The notes beneath the pieces are model-generated. The model saw only the letters and a list, made by a program, of their open reading frames with translations. It searched no databases and was not told the origin of the DNA. Below are positions 34,381-42,668 of a DNA stretch of 64,000 bases, piece by piece. This DNA comes from Chloroflexota bacterium (lineage in GTDB: Bacteria > Chloroflexota > Anaerolineae > Aggregatilineales > J027). A program made the position numbers and the translations under genes. The stretch's first letter is position 1. Each line of letters starts with the position of its first letter. The stretch is taken from assembly GCA_013112715.1 (NCBI GenBank), contig JABFGB010000006.1, positions 62,001 to 126,000 of the forward strand, written 5' to 3'.

Positions 34381-35940
34381 TTACAAGGGAATAACCCGGT
34401 GCGGCGGATTACCCCGTTTATTGGGTCGGGTATTCTTGCGGCGGCGATTGTTGGGAATGGCGGGAATAGCAGCAGGAGCGGCGGGGTCGTTTTCAGCATA
34501 GGGCAGATTGGCTTGGACGGACACGGCGAGGCTGTGCAGGCGCTTGACGACTCGCGGTGCTTGTTCGGGTGGCAGAGCCAGCAAACAACACGCGGGTGAA
34601 CCATGCCCCAACGCCAGCAAATTTGCCCGTACTGATTTCACTGCTGTCAGAACTTGCATGGTTTGTTGGACATCCACCACCCCAATCGCGGCGACAATCG
34701 CAATCGGTTCAACGCGCCACTCGGCAGTAGGATAGGCTTCCGCAAATGCTTCCTGTAATGCGGCAAGGCTTTCTTGATTCGCGGTGCGGCGGGCGGTTGT
34801 TGGGATAACGTAACACAACAAATGTCCCGCATGGGCGTTGACGGTAATCACGGGTGGGGCAGCTTGCAACAGCACTTTTTCAAGCACTTGACTGGTGAGG
34901 TCGGTCATAGAGGGCAGGCCGGGGGTACTGGGCACGGCATTGGAGGGGGCGAACACCAGTAGACCATCAATCGAAGTCACGGCGCTGAGATGTTTGGGTT
35001 TGCCAGCATTGGCGCTGTTGATGCGTGTACCGGGGTGGTCAGGATTAAACGTATTACAGACCCGCAGTGGGATATGTGGCCCCATGAGTGGTTCGACACA
35101 GCGCGGATGCAGCACCTTCGCACCGAAATGGGCAAATTCACTGACCTCTTGATAAGAGATCATATCAATGACTTTGGCCTCTTTGATTTTGCGCGGGTCG
35201 GCGGACATCACCCCATTTACATCCGTCCAAATCCAGACGTCATTAGCATCAATCAAGCTGCCGAGATAGGTCGCCGAATAATCTGACCCCCCTCGCCCCA
35301 ATGTCGTGATCTGGCCTTCAGGCGTCGCGCCGATATAGCCAGTCACGATGGGCACTTGTTTTTGTTCCAACAGCGGGCCGATGATTTTTTTTGCATTGGC
35401 GCGGGAGGGTGCAAAATCTGGTTGGGCATTTTGGAAGCGGCGATCTGTCACAATGACCTTGCTGGCGTCTACGGGTTGGGCGGGGATGCCATTAACCCGC
35501 ATAATCGCGGCTAGAATGCCAACCATTAAACGTTCACCCATTGACATCGCGGCGTCGCTCAAACGGCTGTCTGCCCCACCCGCAGCGGCGATTTCCTCGC
35601 ACGTCCCGTATAATTCTTCGAGCAGGGTGTCAATATGAACATCTACTTTATCCAGTTCGTCGGCATGTTCATTGGCGTTCATAAATTCTTGGGCGGCTTG
35701 TTGATGGCGGGCACGCAGCGCATCGAGTTGATATTTGACCCCATGCGGGCCATTAAAATCATGTTTGGCGGCGTGTTCGACCAATTTAACCAGCGAGTTC
35801 GTAATCCCCCCAATAGCGGAGGTGACGACCACCACATGGTCCCATTTTTGGGTTTCTTTTCGGGTAATTTCCAAGACTTGCCGCACAGCATTGGCGCTGC
35901 CCACCGAAGTGCCGCCGAATTTCATGACCAGTATCGCCAT
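34381..35940 (-). CDS. lysC: Aspartate kinase with ACT domains and a basic C-terminal extension
   Basis: A 519-residue kinase that phosphorylates aspartate, the entry to lysine, threonine and methionine synthesis. The amino-acid kinase core starts MAILVMKFGGTSVGS and contains VVVTSAIGGITNSLV, GRGGSDYSATYLGSLIDANDVWIWTDVNG and VLHPRCVEPL. A C-terminal ACT pair (about 320-475) has VTVNAHAGHL-like strands for feedback control. The last 40 or so residues (IPNNRRRKNTRPNKRGNPPHR) are Pro/Arg/Asn-rich and not part of the usual enzyme. ATG 35940 has GGAGA at 9 bases. A Thr/Met leader peptide and attenuator lie directly upstream. Confidence 0.92.
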   Translation of the reverse strand: MAILVMKFGGTSVGSANAVRQVLEITRKETQKWDHVVVVTSAIGGITNSLVKLVEHAAKHDFNGPHGVKYQLDALRARHQQAAQEFMNANEHADELDKVDVHIDTLLEELYGTCEEIAAAGGADSRLSDAAMSMGERLMVGILAAIMRVNGIPAQPVDASKVIVTDRRFQNAQPDFAPSRANAKKIIGPLLEQKQVPIVTGYIGATPEGQITTLGRGGSDYSATYLGSLIDANDVWIWTDVNGVMSADPRKIKEAKVIDMISYQEVSEFAHFGAKVLHPRCVEPLMGPHIPLRVCNTFNPDHPGTRINSANAGKPKHLSAVTSIDGLLVFAPSNAVPSTPGLPSMTDLTSQVLEKVLLQAAPPVITVNAHAGHLLCYVIPTTARRTANQESLAALQEAFAEAYPTAEWRVEPIAIVAAIGVVDVQQTMQVLTAVKSVRANLLALGHGSPACCLLALPPEQAPRVVKRLHSLAVSVQANLPYAENDPAAPAAIPAIPNNRRRKNTRPNKRGNPPHRVIPL

Positions 35941-35975
35941 CGGATATGTTCTCCTGCGTTTGTATTTTGGTCTAT

Positions 35976-36021
35976 ATAGCAACAAACGCGACGTGGTTGA
36001 GAGTGCTTCACGTCGCGTTTG
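35976..36021 (-). terminator. Attenuator terminator hairpin before aspartate kinase
   Basis: A perfect 13-bp inverted repeat, arms 35983-35995 and 36009-36021, with a 13-base loop. Downstream on the minus strand comes TTGCTATATAG, moderately U-rich and not a classical T run. It ends about 43 bases before the aspartate kinase ATG. Confidence 0.65.
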
Positions 36022-36077
36022 AGGGATTTCGTTTGGTTTAGAGACTTTAGGCTCTCACATCCTGCGACCTGAAGCAC
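36003..36077 (-). promoter_or_regulatory. Antiterminator pairing of the aspartate kinase leader
   Basis: On the minus strand GTGCTTCAGGTCGC (36077-36064, leader codons 13-18) is complementary at 13 of 14 positions to GCGACGTGAAGCAC (36016-36003). The latter is the 5' arm plus loop of the terminator hairpin, so the two structures exclude each other. A ribosome that finishes the leader would cover codons 13-18 and let the terminator form; one stalled on the early Thr/Met codons would leave them free. A third helix inside the leader (36084-36089 with 36094-36099, CCGGTA/TACCGG) may compete. Found by eye; no folding was run. Confidence 0.7.
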
Positions 36078-36115
36078 AACATGCCGGTACCCATACCGGT
36101 AGTCGAAGTCATCAT
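36047..36115 (-). CDS. Thr/Met-rich leader peptide of the aspartate kinase gene
   Basis: A 22-codon frame starting MMTSTTGMGTGM and ending with TAA at 36049-36047. Four Thr (codons 3, 5, 6, 10) and four Met (1, 2, 8, 12) fall in the first twelve codons, and the last ten code for a non-repetitive tail that overlaps the antiterminator sequence. Thr and Met are end products of the aspartate pathway. This is the composition and position expected of a ribosome-mediated attenuator. No Shine-Dalgarno is seen and no strong promoter could be fixed; TATTCT at 36151-36146 and TATCCT further upstream are candidates. It is a sensor, not a functional protein. Confidence 0.7.
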   Translation of the reverse strand: MMTSTTGMGTGMLCFRSQDVRA

Positions 36116-36457
36116 AATCGTACAAGTGAGGCCGAAATTTTTCACAGAATATCAATCTCTGCTGAATATGGATTGGAAACAGGATAGCACAGCTAGTAGA
36201 TGAACACAAGCAATTTGGGCCAATTGGACAAACGTGCATGAAATCGTCTTACGTGACAGTCAGAACTTGCCTGATTTCATTATGACCTATGTTTATTCAT
36301 CGTATCAGTCAGGCGTTACGTGATTGTCACGGCATCGTCACGACCAATAAGCGCCCCAGATCGCAGCGGATTTTGGAAAATATAGGTGCAGGATTTTTCG
36401 GAAACGGGGAGAGGTGTAAAATGACAGTCGGCAATTATTCCGAAGAAGGGACATTTT
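36116..36457. other. 342-base intergenic region between the aspartate kinase leader and corA
   Basis: It must hold the promoters of both divergent units. No gene is supported; frames across it have no recognisable product. The corA-proximal half has CGTGA at 36252-36256, an inverted repeat CGTGA-TTG-TCACG at 36319-36331 and another TCACG at 36338-36342. The octamer TTACGTGA occurs at 36249-36256 and 36316-36323. These may be regulator sites. TATAGG near 36382 is a possible -10 for corA. Confidence 0.5.
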
Positions 36458-37579
36458 ATGACAACCACCGAGACCCCCTCACCCGAAAGCCCAAACCCCC
36501 GTAAGCGGATGACCCAAACGTTGCAGATTCCCACGACGGAAGTAGGGGCACCGCCGGGTATTCCTGATGATTTGCCAAGCACTGGCCCTTCCAATATTCA
36601 GTTAATCGCTTATAACGCGACCAAATTTGAGGAACATCACCTTAACGACCCCGCTAGTATTCGGGATTATTTGGGCAAATGGCCTGTGATTTGGGTCAAT
36701 GTAGATGGCTTGGGCACGCCTGAATTAGTCAAAAAAGTTGGGCAGATTTTTGGGTTGGGCGAATTGGCACTCGAAGACGTGGTACTGGCAAATGAGCAGG
36801 CCAAAGTCGAACGCTACGACCAATATTTGTTTATTGTAGCGCGGATGGTGGCGCACGGCAGTGATCTCACTAATGAACAGTTGAATATCTTTTTGGGCAA
36901 AAATTTTGTTCTCAGCTTCCAAGAATCCCACCCCGGAGATTGCCTCAATCCCGTTCGTAATCGCATCCGCAAAAGTCTTGACCGTCTGCGCCAAAGTGGG
37001 CCAAACTATTTAGTATATGCCCTGCTGGACGCGGTGATTGATGCCTATTTCCCGGTGCTAGAAAGATATGGGGAGCGCTTGGAAGAGATTGAAGATTTGC
37101 TGCTGCTCCGCCCGGATCGGCAGACAATCGCTCAACTTCACTCGATTAAACGCGATTTATTAGTTCTTCGACGTGCGATTTGGCCCTTACGCGATGCAGT
37201 TAACTCCTTATTTCACGATGCGCCAGAATTTGAAGACGAACAAATTCGTCACTACCTGCGGGATTGTTATGACCATGCCATCAAGGTGATTGATTTGGTG
37301 GAAGTCTATCGGGAAGTATGTGCCGATTTGCAGGATGTCTATCTCTCTAGCATCGCCAACCGCACCAACGATGTCATGAAGACCCTGACGCTGATTTCAA
37401 CGATTTTCCTGCCCCTGACCTTTATCGCCGGGGTGTATGGCATGAATTTTGATCCCGATACATCGCCGTTGAATATGCCAGAACTGCGCTGGTATTGGGG
37501 CTATCCATTTGCCTTAACGCTGATGCTGATTGTCGGTGCGTCGCTGGCGTTTTACTTCAAGCGGCGCAATTGGCTATAA
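36458..37579 (+). CDS. corA: CorA-family magnesium/divalent cation transporter
   Basis: A 373-residue transporter. A large N-terminal cytoplasmic domain and a long helix lead to two C-terminal membrane helices. The selectivity motif GMN is at residues 328-330 in YGMNFDPDT, followed by the second helix and the basic end YFKRRNWL. The pentameric channel imports magnesium, sometimes cobalt or nickel. GAAGGG lies 7 bases before the ATG. The first 45 residues are Pro-rich and variable. It is followed within 9 bases by the membrane glycoside hydrolase gene. Confidence 0.92.
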   Translation: MTTTETPSPESPNPRKRMTQTLQIPTTEVGAPPGIPDDLPSTGPSNIQLIAYNATKFEEHHLNDPASIRDYLGKWPVIWVNVDGLGTPELVKKVGQIFGLGELALEDVVLANEQAKVERYDQYLFIVARMVAHGSDLTNEQLNIFLGKNFVLSFQESHPGDCLNPVRNRIRKSLDRLRQSGPNYLVYALLDAVIDAYFPVLERYGERLEEIEDLLLLRPDRQTIAQLHSIKRDLLVLRRAIWPLRDAVNSLFHDAPEFEDEQIRHYLRDCYDHAIKVIDLVEVYREVCADLQDVYLSSIANRTNDVMKTLTLISTIFLPLTFIAGVYGMNFDPDTSPLNMPELRWYWGYPFALTLMLIVGASLAFYFKRRNWL

Positions 37580-37580
37580 T
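37551..37580 (+). promoter_or_regulatory. Candidate promoter giving a leaderless transcript
   Basis: A perfect TATAAT (37575-37580), with TTTACT (37551-37556) 18 bases upstream, lies inside the corA 3' end. Only 8 bases separate the -10 box from ATG 37589 and no ribosome-binding site is present, so the start point should fall next to the ATG. Confidence 0.5.
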
Positions 37581-37588
37581 TTCGCCCC

Positions 37589-39046
37589 ATGCGAACAAAA
37601 CTGACCACTCTTCGACTGTTTGGATCTTCGCTCCGCACATTGGGCGCGGGGTTGATTGCATTCCTCATTGGCGCAGCGGCCCTCTGGCTCGATCTTGAGA
37701 ACGACGGTCTCGTCGCGGATTTGCTGTGGAATGTGACGGGTGAAACGGAACCGGGAGCGCAGTTGCTCGGCGGGTTGCAATATCTCGCCAATGGCACACG
37801 CGAGATGCCCCGTCTCGAAAAAAACGCTTCGATTGAAAATCTGCCGGAGAATCCGTTTGGCATTAATGCTTTCCTTGAACAAGAGGCCGAGCCAGAAAAA
37901 CGCGAACACGCCATGCGATTAATTGCAGAGGCGGGTTTTGGCTGGCTGCGTCAACAATTTGCGTGGGAAGATATTGAGATTGACGCCAAAGGGGATTTTG
38001 TAGATCGGCGCAATGACCGGAATTTTGATGGGGTGGTCAACCAAGCCGACTATATTTCGAGTTGGGATAAATACGACCATATTGTGGATTTGGCTGACCA
38101 ATATAACGTCGAAATCCTTGCCCGCATTAGTAGCCCGACGCCGCCGTGGGCCTTGCCATCACCGACCAGTCAATCACATGGCCCACCTGCCAATATCCAA
38201 GATTTTGTGGATTTTGCGGTGACATTGGCAGAACGGTATCAAGGGCGTATTACCCATTATCAAATTTGGAACGAACCGAACCTCTATCCTGAATGGGGCG
38301 ACCAACTGATTAGCCCAGAAGGATATGCCAATTTACTGTGCCGCACGCATGATGCCCTTAAAACAATTGACCCGAATATCGTCATTTTGACAGGGGCGAT
38401 TGGCCCAACCGTTGACCACACCGGACGGGATGCCTTTGACTTGCTGTTTTTGCAGCGCCTCTATGATTTGGGAGCGGGCCGTTGTTTTGATATTCTCAGC
38501 GCACAGGGTTATGGCCTATTTAGCGGGCCAACGGATCGCCGGATGCGCCCCTTTACGATGAATTTTGCCCGTCACCAATGGCTGCGGGATATTATGGTCG
38601 CCAATGGGGATGCCCATAAACCGATTTGGCTCAGTGAAATCGCGTGGAATCCTGTACCAAATGATCCCACTATTTCCGGTGTGGAGACGTATGGGCAGGT
38701 GACAATGGAACAGGCGGCAGAATGGGCACCACTGGCCTACGAACGTGCCCGTGAAGAATGGCCCTATATCGGCGTGATGAGTTATTGGTTTTTGAAGCGC
38801 CCTAGTGAGAGCGAGGCTAATCAAAGCTGGTATTACTTCCGCATTGTCGAGCCGGATTGGACACCCACGCCGATTTATTACAGTCTGCAAGGCTATATTC
38901 AATCCGGTAAATGGCGGCATCCCGATAAAGCATGGCCGACCAAAGCCCGTGAACACCTGCCACAAGTGCTCATCGCTGGCTTGGCGGTGTTATTTGCGGG
39001 GGCGGTGATGGGTGATGCGGTGATGAAGCGATTGGAGCGCCAATGA
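37589..39046 (+). CDS. Membrane-anchored clan GH-A glycoside hydrolase-like protein
   Basis: A 485-residue protein with hydrophobic helices at both ends (about 20-35 and 460-477) and a (beta/alpha)8-type catalytic domain between them. Strand-4 and strand-7 signatures are visible: HYQIWNEPN with acid/base E229, and IWLSEIAW with nucleophile E350. This fits cellulase- or xylosidase-like members (GH5/GH39-like) of clan GH-A. A stretch DRRNDRNFDGVVNQADYI resembles a calcium-binding loop. Its stop overlaps the start of the next gene, a GT-C glycosyltransferase, by four bases, so the two act together, possibly on a cell-surface glycan. Confidence 0.7.
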   Translation: MRTKLTTLRLFGSSLRTLGAGLIAFLIGAAALWLDLENDGLVADLLWNVTGETEPGAQLLGGLQYLANGTREMPRLEKNASIENLPENPFGINAFLEQEAEPEKREHAMRLIAEAGFGWLRQQFAWEDIEIDAKGDFVDRRNDRNFDGVVNQADYISSWDKYDHIVDLADQYNVEILARISSPTPPWALPSPTSQSHGPPANIQDFVDFAVTLAERYQGRITHYQIWNEPNLYPEWGDQLISPEGYANLLCRTHDALKTIDPNIVILTGAIGPTVDHTGRDAFDLLFLQRLYDLGAGRCFDILSAQGYGLFSGPTDRRMRPFTMNFARHQWLRDIMVANGDAHKPIWLSEIAWNPVPNDPTISGVETYGQVTMEQAAEWAPLAYERAREEWPYIGVMSYWFLKRPSESEANQSWYYFRIVEPDWTPTPIYYSLQGYIQSGKWRHPDKAWPTKAREHLPQVLIAGLAVLFAGAVMGDAVMKRLERQ

Positions 39047-41004
39047 ATCGGGTCATCCGCTGGCTTCCCGTGCTGATTTTGTTAGCGGCGGGTTTCTGGC
39101 GTTTTCATTTACTAGAGGCCCAATCCCTTTGGCATGATGAGGGCAATAGCCTGCGCCTTGCCGAACGCCCGATTCCATCTTTGGTCGAAGCCAGCAGTCG
39201 GGATATTCACCCCCCCGGTTATTATATCGGCTTAAAATGGTGGACGTTTTTCGCGGGCAAAACCGAATTTGGCCTGCGCTCGTTTTCGGCCTTTTGGGGC
39301 TTATTGGCGGTGGCAGGGACGTATGGCTTGGGGCGGCGTCTGTATGGCCCACTGGCAGCCAGTATCGCGGCGGCTTTGGTCGCGGCGAACCCCTTTGCGG
39401 TGTACTACTCTCAAGAGACGCGCATGTATGCCCAGTTGGGTGCCTTGAGCGTGTTAAGTTTCTGGGTGCTGGTCAAGATGCTGCACGCCAGCGACCACCA
39501 CCGCGCCGAAAATCGCCCTAATCAATTTGCCTTCCATATCGCCCCTTGGGCTATCTGGCTCATGATTATTAACACTGTCGGACTATACAACCACTACACC
39601 TATCCCTTTACCATGATTGCACAGGGCGTGGTGTTTTTGTGGTGGTGGATTCCCCGCCGAGATCCGCGTGCCCGGAATGTCTATATCGTCCTCAACGTGA
39701 TTACGCTGATGTTTTTCCAGTCGTGGCTGCCGACAGCCTATAAACAGATTACTTCATGGCCCCAAGCAGGCGACCAAAGCGATTTGATAGACCGCACTGA
39801 TCGAGTTTTTACGCTGTTGATCTATGGGCAGACCGCAACAAATCTCTCGGCATTGGCCTATGTTTTGCCTATAGGATTACTCATTTTGGGGGTGCTGCTG
39901 CCGGATCGCCGTGCTGGGGCGGAACGACCCTCCGTGCTGTGGCGGGTAAGCCTACCGCTGATTTGGAGTGGTCTCAGCATTGGGGCGCTGCTATTATCGG
40001 GGGCCTACCGCGAAGCCAACTTGAAATTTTTAGTCCCTGCTCAGATGGCGGTTGCATTGATGTTGGGTCGCAGTTTGGAACGCATCGGGGCTGTGATGAG
40101 TGGGGCTGTGCATACCCCCTATCGGTTGTGGGTGCGTTGGGGCAGTGCAGTGGCTCTTTCGATGTTGATGATTATCCCCAATATCCAAAATCTCAGCCCG
40201 ATGTATCACGATGATGCCTATGCACGCAGCGATTATCGGCGGATTGCGGAACTGCTGACCGAAAATGCACAGGATGGGGATGCTATTATCTTAAATGCCC
40301 CTAATCAAATCGAAGCGTTTGATTATTATTATCATGGCAATGCCCCGGTATTTGGCTTACCCAAAGGCTTAGGTGGGGATGATGCTGCCACGCGACAGGC
40401 CACCCATGATTTAATCGCCGATTATCAGCGGATTTATGTCGTACTGTGGGGGCAAAATGAACGTGATCCGAATGGCATTGTAGAAGCCACACTGGACGAA
40501 GGGGCATATGTCATCGGACGACAATGGATTACTGATGTCGAATTAGTACAATACGCCGTTTTGGACGCCCCGCCCACCGAACCATCACAAGTGGTGAATA
40601 TGCCCTTTGGCGATCAGATCACGCTGGTCGGTTATGCCCTTTCAACGGATGGGACGGGTCAGCAAATTTTGCCGGGGGATGTCTTGGGGGTGACATTGTT
40701 TTGGCAGACTGACACCCCATTGTCAAAACGTTATAAGGTGACGGTGCAGCTCTTAAACCCCGATGGCACGCTGGCTTCGCAGCATGACAGCGAACCCGCT
40801 AACGGACGCGCCATCACGACCACATGGCAGACGGGACAGACCATCACCGATAATCATGGCATTGTGATCAAACAAGACGCTGTAGCTGGTGTTTACACTC
40901 TAATCGTGGCGGTGTATGAGCTTGACCCACCCCATACCCGCTTGATTCCCGGTCAAGCCGATGCCAACAACGCCTATGTATTGACCACACTGACGCTGCA
41001 ATAA
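39043..41004 (+). CDS. GT-C type membrane glycosyltransferase (GT39-like)
   Basis: A 653-residue protein with about eleven membrane helices in the first 400 residues and a soluble beta-rich C-terminal domain. The first external loop has SLWHDEGNSLRLAE, with the acidic pair expected for polyprenyl-phosphate-sugar-dependent GT-C enzymes, and RDIHPPGYYIGLKWW, followed by NPFAVYYSQETRMYA. Such enzymes transfer a sugar from a lipid carrier to a protein or glycan outside the membrane. It overlaps the glycoside hydrolase gene by ATGA, and its stop touches the convergent lipoprotein gene with no spacer. Confidence 0.8.
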   Translation: MNRVIRWLPVLILLAAGFWRFHLLEAQSLWHDEGNSLRLAERPIPSLVEASSRDIHPPGYYIGLKWWTFFAGKTEFGLRSFSAFWGLLAVAGTYGLGRRLYGPLAASIAAALVAANPFAVYYSQETRMYAQLGALSVLSFWVLVKMLHASDHHRAENRPNQFAFHIAPWAIWLMIINTVGLYNHYTYPFTMIAQGVVFLWWWIPRRDPRARNVYIVLNVITLMFFQSWLPTAYKQITSWPQAGDQSDLIDRTDRVFTLLIYGQTATNLSALAYVLPIGLLILGVLLPDRRAGAERPSVLWRVSLPLIWSGLSIGALLLSGAYREANLKFLVPAQMAVALMLGRSLERIGAVMSGAVHTPYRLWVRWGSAVALSMLMIIPNIQNLSPMYHDDAYARSDYRRIAELLTENAQDGDAIILNAPNQIEAFDYYYHGNAPVFGLPKGLGGDDAATRQATHDLIADYQRIYVVLWGQNERDPNGIVEATLDEGAYVIGRQWITDVELVQYAVLDAPPTEPSQVVNMPFGDQITLVGYALSTDGTGQQILPGDVLGVTLFWQTDTPLSKRYKVTVQLLNPDGTLASQHDSEPANGRAITTTWQTGQTITDNHGIVIKQDAVAGVYTLIVAVYELDPPHTRLIPGQADANNAYVLTTLTLQ

Positions 41005-41421
41005 TCAACCAAATACATCAGTGGCGGGTTCGGGCACGGTGAAGGTAAACGTCTCTTGTTTTTCGTCGTCGAGGTATAGTTCCACTTGATACTTGCCGCC
41101 CTGCCAATCCGTGTCGCTATCAAGGCTAAACGTGACTGTGCCGCTACCCGTCTTGATAATGGTCTCGTCAAGGCGGGTGTTTAAAGTTTCACCGCCGCTT
41201 TCCACTAATGTCCACACGGCTTTCAATTCGGTATCATCATTGGCGTTTTTGACTTCGACGAACAGATAAAAAATGCTTTCGCGTTCAAAGGTATCTGTTC
41301 GATTGGCGCCATTTTGGTCGCTGGCAAGATAGGCACGCTCCACTTTGGCATTGACTAAACCACACGCCGTCAAAATTACCAGCAAAATCATTATTCCGGA
41401 GATGAAAAAATACTTTTTCAC
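41005..41421 (-). CDS. Small lipoprotein of unknown function
   Basis: About 138 residues. GTG 41421 has GAGGAG at 8 bases and gives a typical lipoprotein signal: MKKYFFISGIMILLVILTACG, with the lipobox Cys in LTAC. The mature part is one beta-sandwich-like domain (FYLFVEVKNANDDTELKAVW, QGGKYQVELYLDDEKQETFTF), similar in style to small substrate-free carbohydrate- or cell-surface modules, but no family was recognised. Single gene, with no partner. Confidence 0.65.
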   Translation of the reverse strand: MKKYFFISGIMILLVILTACGLVNAKVERAYLASDQNGANRTDTFERESIFYLFVEVKNANDDTELKAVWTLVESGGETLNTRLDETIIKTGSGTVTFSLDSDTDWQGGKYQVELYLDDEKQETFTFTVPEPATDVFG

Positions 41422-41499
41422 GAAGGGCACTCCTCAGCGCATCAAATTTTCCAGAGTATACTGTAGCGCGTGGATACTGGGTAGCAAGGTTTTCGTTTG

Positions 41500-42645
41500 A
41501 TGACACAACTCGTTTTGCTGACAAATGATGGGCCGCTGGTGATAGATGACCGTCGGGGTATTTTCCTGTCTGAGGCCACAACCCAGCATCGGATTTCAAT
41601 TGATTTGACTGAATATGCCGTCTATCCCGGCTTGATAAATGCCCATGACCATCTTGAACTAAATCATTTTCCACGTACCAAATTCCGCGAGGTGTATCCT
41701 AATGCACGCGAATGGAGCGATGATGTTTCACAGCGCCTCAATTCCTCCCCTTATCTCGAATTACGTACCGCCCCCCTTGCGGATCGCTGCTTTATTGGTG
41801 GCCTAAAAAATCTGCTATCAGGGGTGACGACAGTAGCGCATCATAATCCGCTGCATCCTCCGTTAAAAAGATGGGATTTTCCGGTGCGGGTGGTGAAAAA
41901 ATATAAGTGGTCACATTCGCTCTATTTGACCCCTGTCGAGGAAATTCAGTGGAGTTATCACAAAGCGCGGCGACAAGTTTGGATGATTCACGCGGCAGAG
42001 GGAACAGACGAAATCGCGGCAAGAGAATTTAGTGAGTTAAACGAATTAGGGGTGATTGGGCCAAACACGGTCTTGATTCATGGGGTAGGGTTGAGTGAAG
42101 CCAATACCCAGTTAGCAATTGAACGAGGTGCAAGTTTGGTATGGTGTCCCTCGACCAATCTGTATCTACTGGGCAAAACCACCTCAGTGCAGCAGTGGGT
42201 ACAGGCTGGACGGGCAGCACTTGGTAGCGATTCACGATTGACAGCGGATGGTGATTTGTTGGATGAATTGAGAGCCGCTTACACAACAGGCCAAGTAGAC
42301 GCAGCAACCCTTGTAGCGATGGTGACCGAATACCCCCGACAGATATTGAAATTGAAAGATAGCGGTAGTTTAAAAAAGGGACAATCGGCAGATTTAATCG
42401 TGCTCCCTTACTACGATAATCCTGATGAGACATTGACGAGCGCTAGACGGGCCGATTTGTCGTTGGTGATGCGGCGGGGGCAGGTTATGATTGGTGATCC
42501 CGAATTAGTCCGACAGTTTCCCGGTCAATTTGAACGGGTAATATTAGATGGGCGGGAAAAACTGATGGCGAAAAAATTGGCAGATTGGGTGCGGCACTGC
42601 ACTTTACATGAGCCGGGATTACAATTAGACACAACTTCATCCTGA
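41500..42645 (+). CDS. Amidohydrolase-superfamily protein
   Basis: A 381-residue protein of the metal-dependent amidohydrolase type. YPGLINAHDHLELNHFP is the HxH-like metal motif at the start of the barrel, GVTTVAHHNPLHPP follows, then MIHAAEGTD, TVLIHGVGLSE, LVWCPSTNLYLLGKT and ALGSDSRLTADGDLLDELR, with the Asp of the last strand. The order resembles the ATZ/TRZ and cytosine-deaminase-like group that hydrolyses C-N bonds in heterocycles. The first metal motif reads HDH, normally HxH, so metal binding is plausible. The substrate is unknown. ATG 41500 is preferred over the preceding TTG. Confidence 0.75.
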   Translation: MTQLVLLTNDGPLVIDDRRGIFLSEATTQHRISIDLTEYAVYPGLINAHDHLELNHFPRTKFREVYPNAREWSDDVSQRLNSSPYLELRTAPLADRCFIGGLKNLLSGVTTVAHHNPLHPPLKRWDFPVRVVKKYKWSHSLYLTPVEEIQWSYHKARRQVWMIHAAEGTDEIAAREFSELNELGVIGPNTVLIHGVGLSEANTQLAIERGASLVWCPSTNLYLLGKTTSVQQWVQAGRAALGSDSRLTADGDLLDELRAAYTTGQVDAATLVAMVTEYPRQILKLKDSGSLKKGQSADLIVLPYYDNPDETLTSARRADLSLVMRRGQVMIGDPELVRQFPGQFERVILDGREKLMAKKLADWVRHCTLHEPGLQLDTTSS

Positions 42646-42668
42646 GACACCATTGAAACGAGGACATT

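Noticed and set aside
35922-36239. Longer minus-strand frame reading YDYDDFDYRYGYRH across the aspartate kinase leader
   Set aside because: It is in another frame than the Thr/Met leader, has no ribosome-binding site, and its Asp/Tyr repeat is only a frame-shifted reading of the Thr/Met codons and the hairpin.
35941-36250. Lysine riboswitch or T-box upstream of aspartate kinase
   Set aside because: No T-box sequence or lysine aptamer core could be recognised; the leader-peptide and paired-segment model explains the region better.
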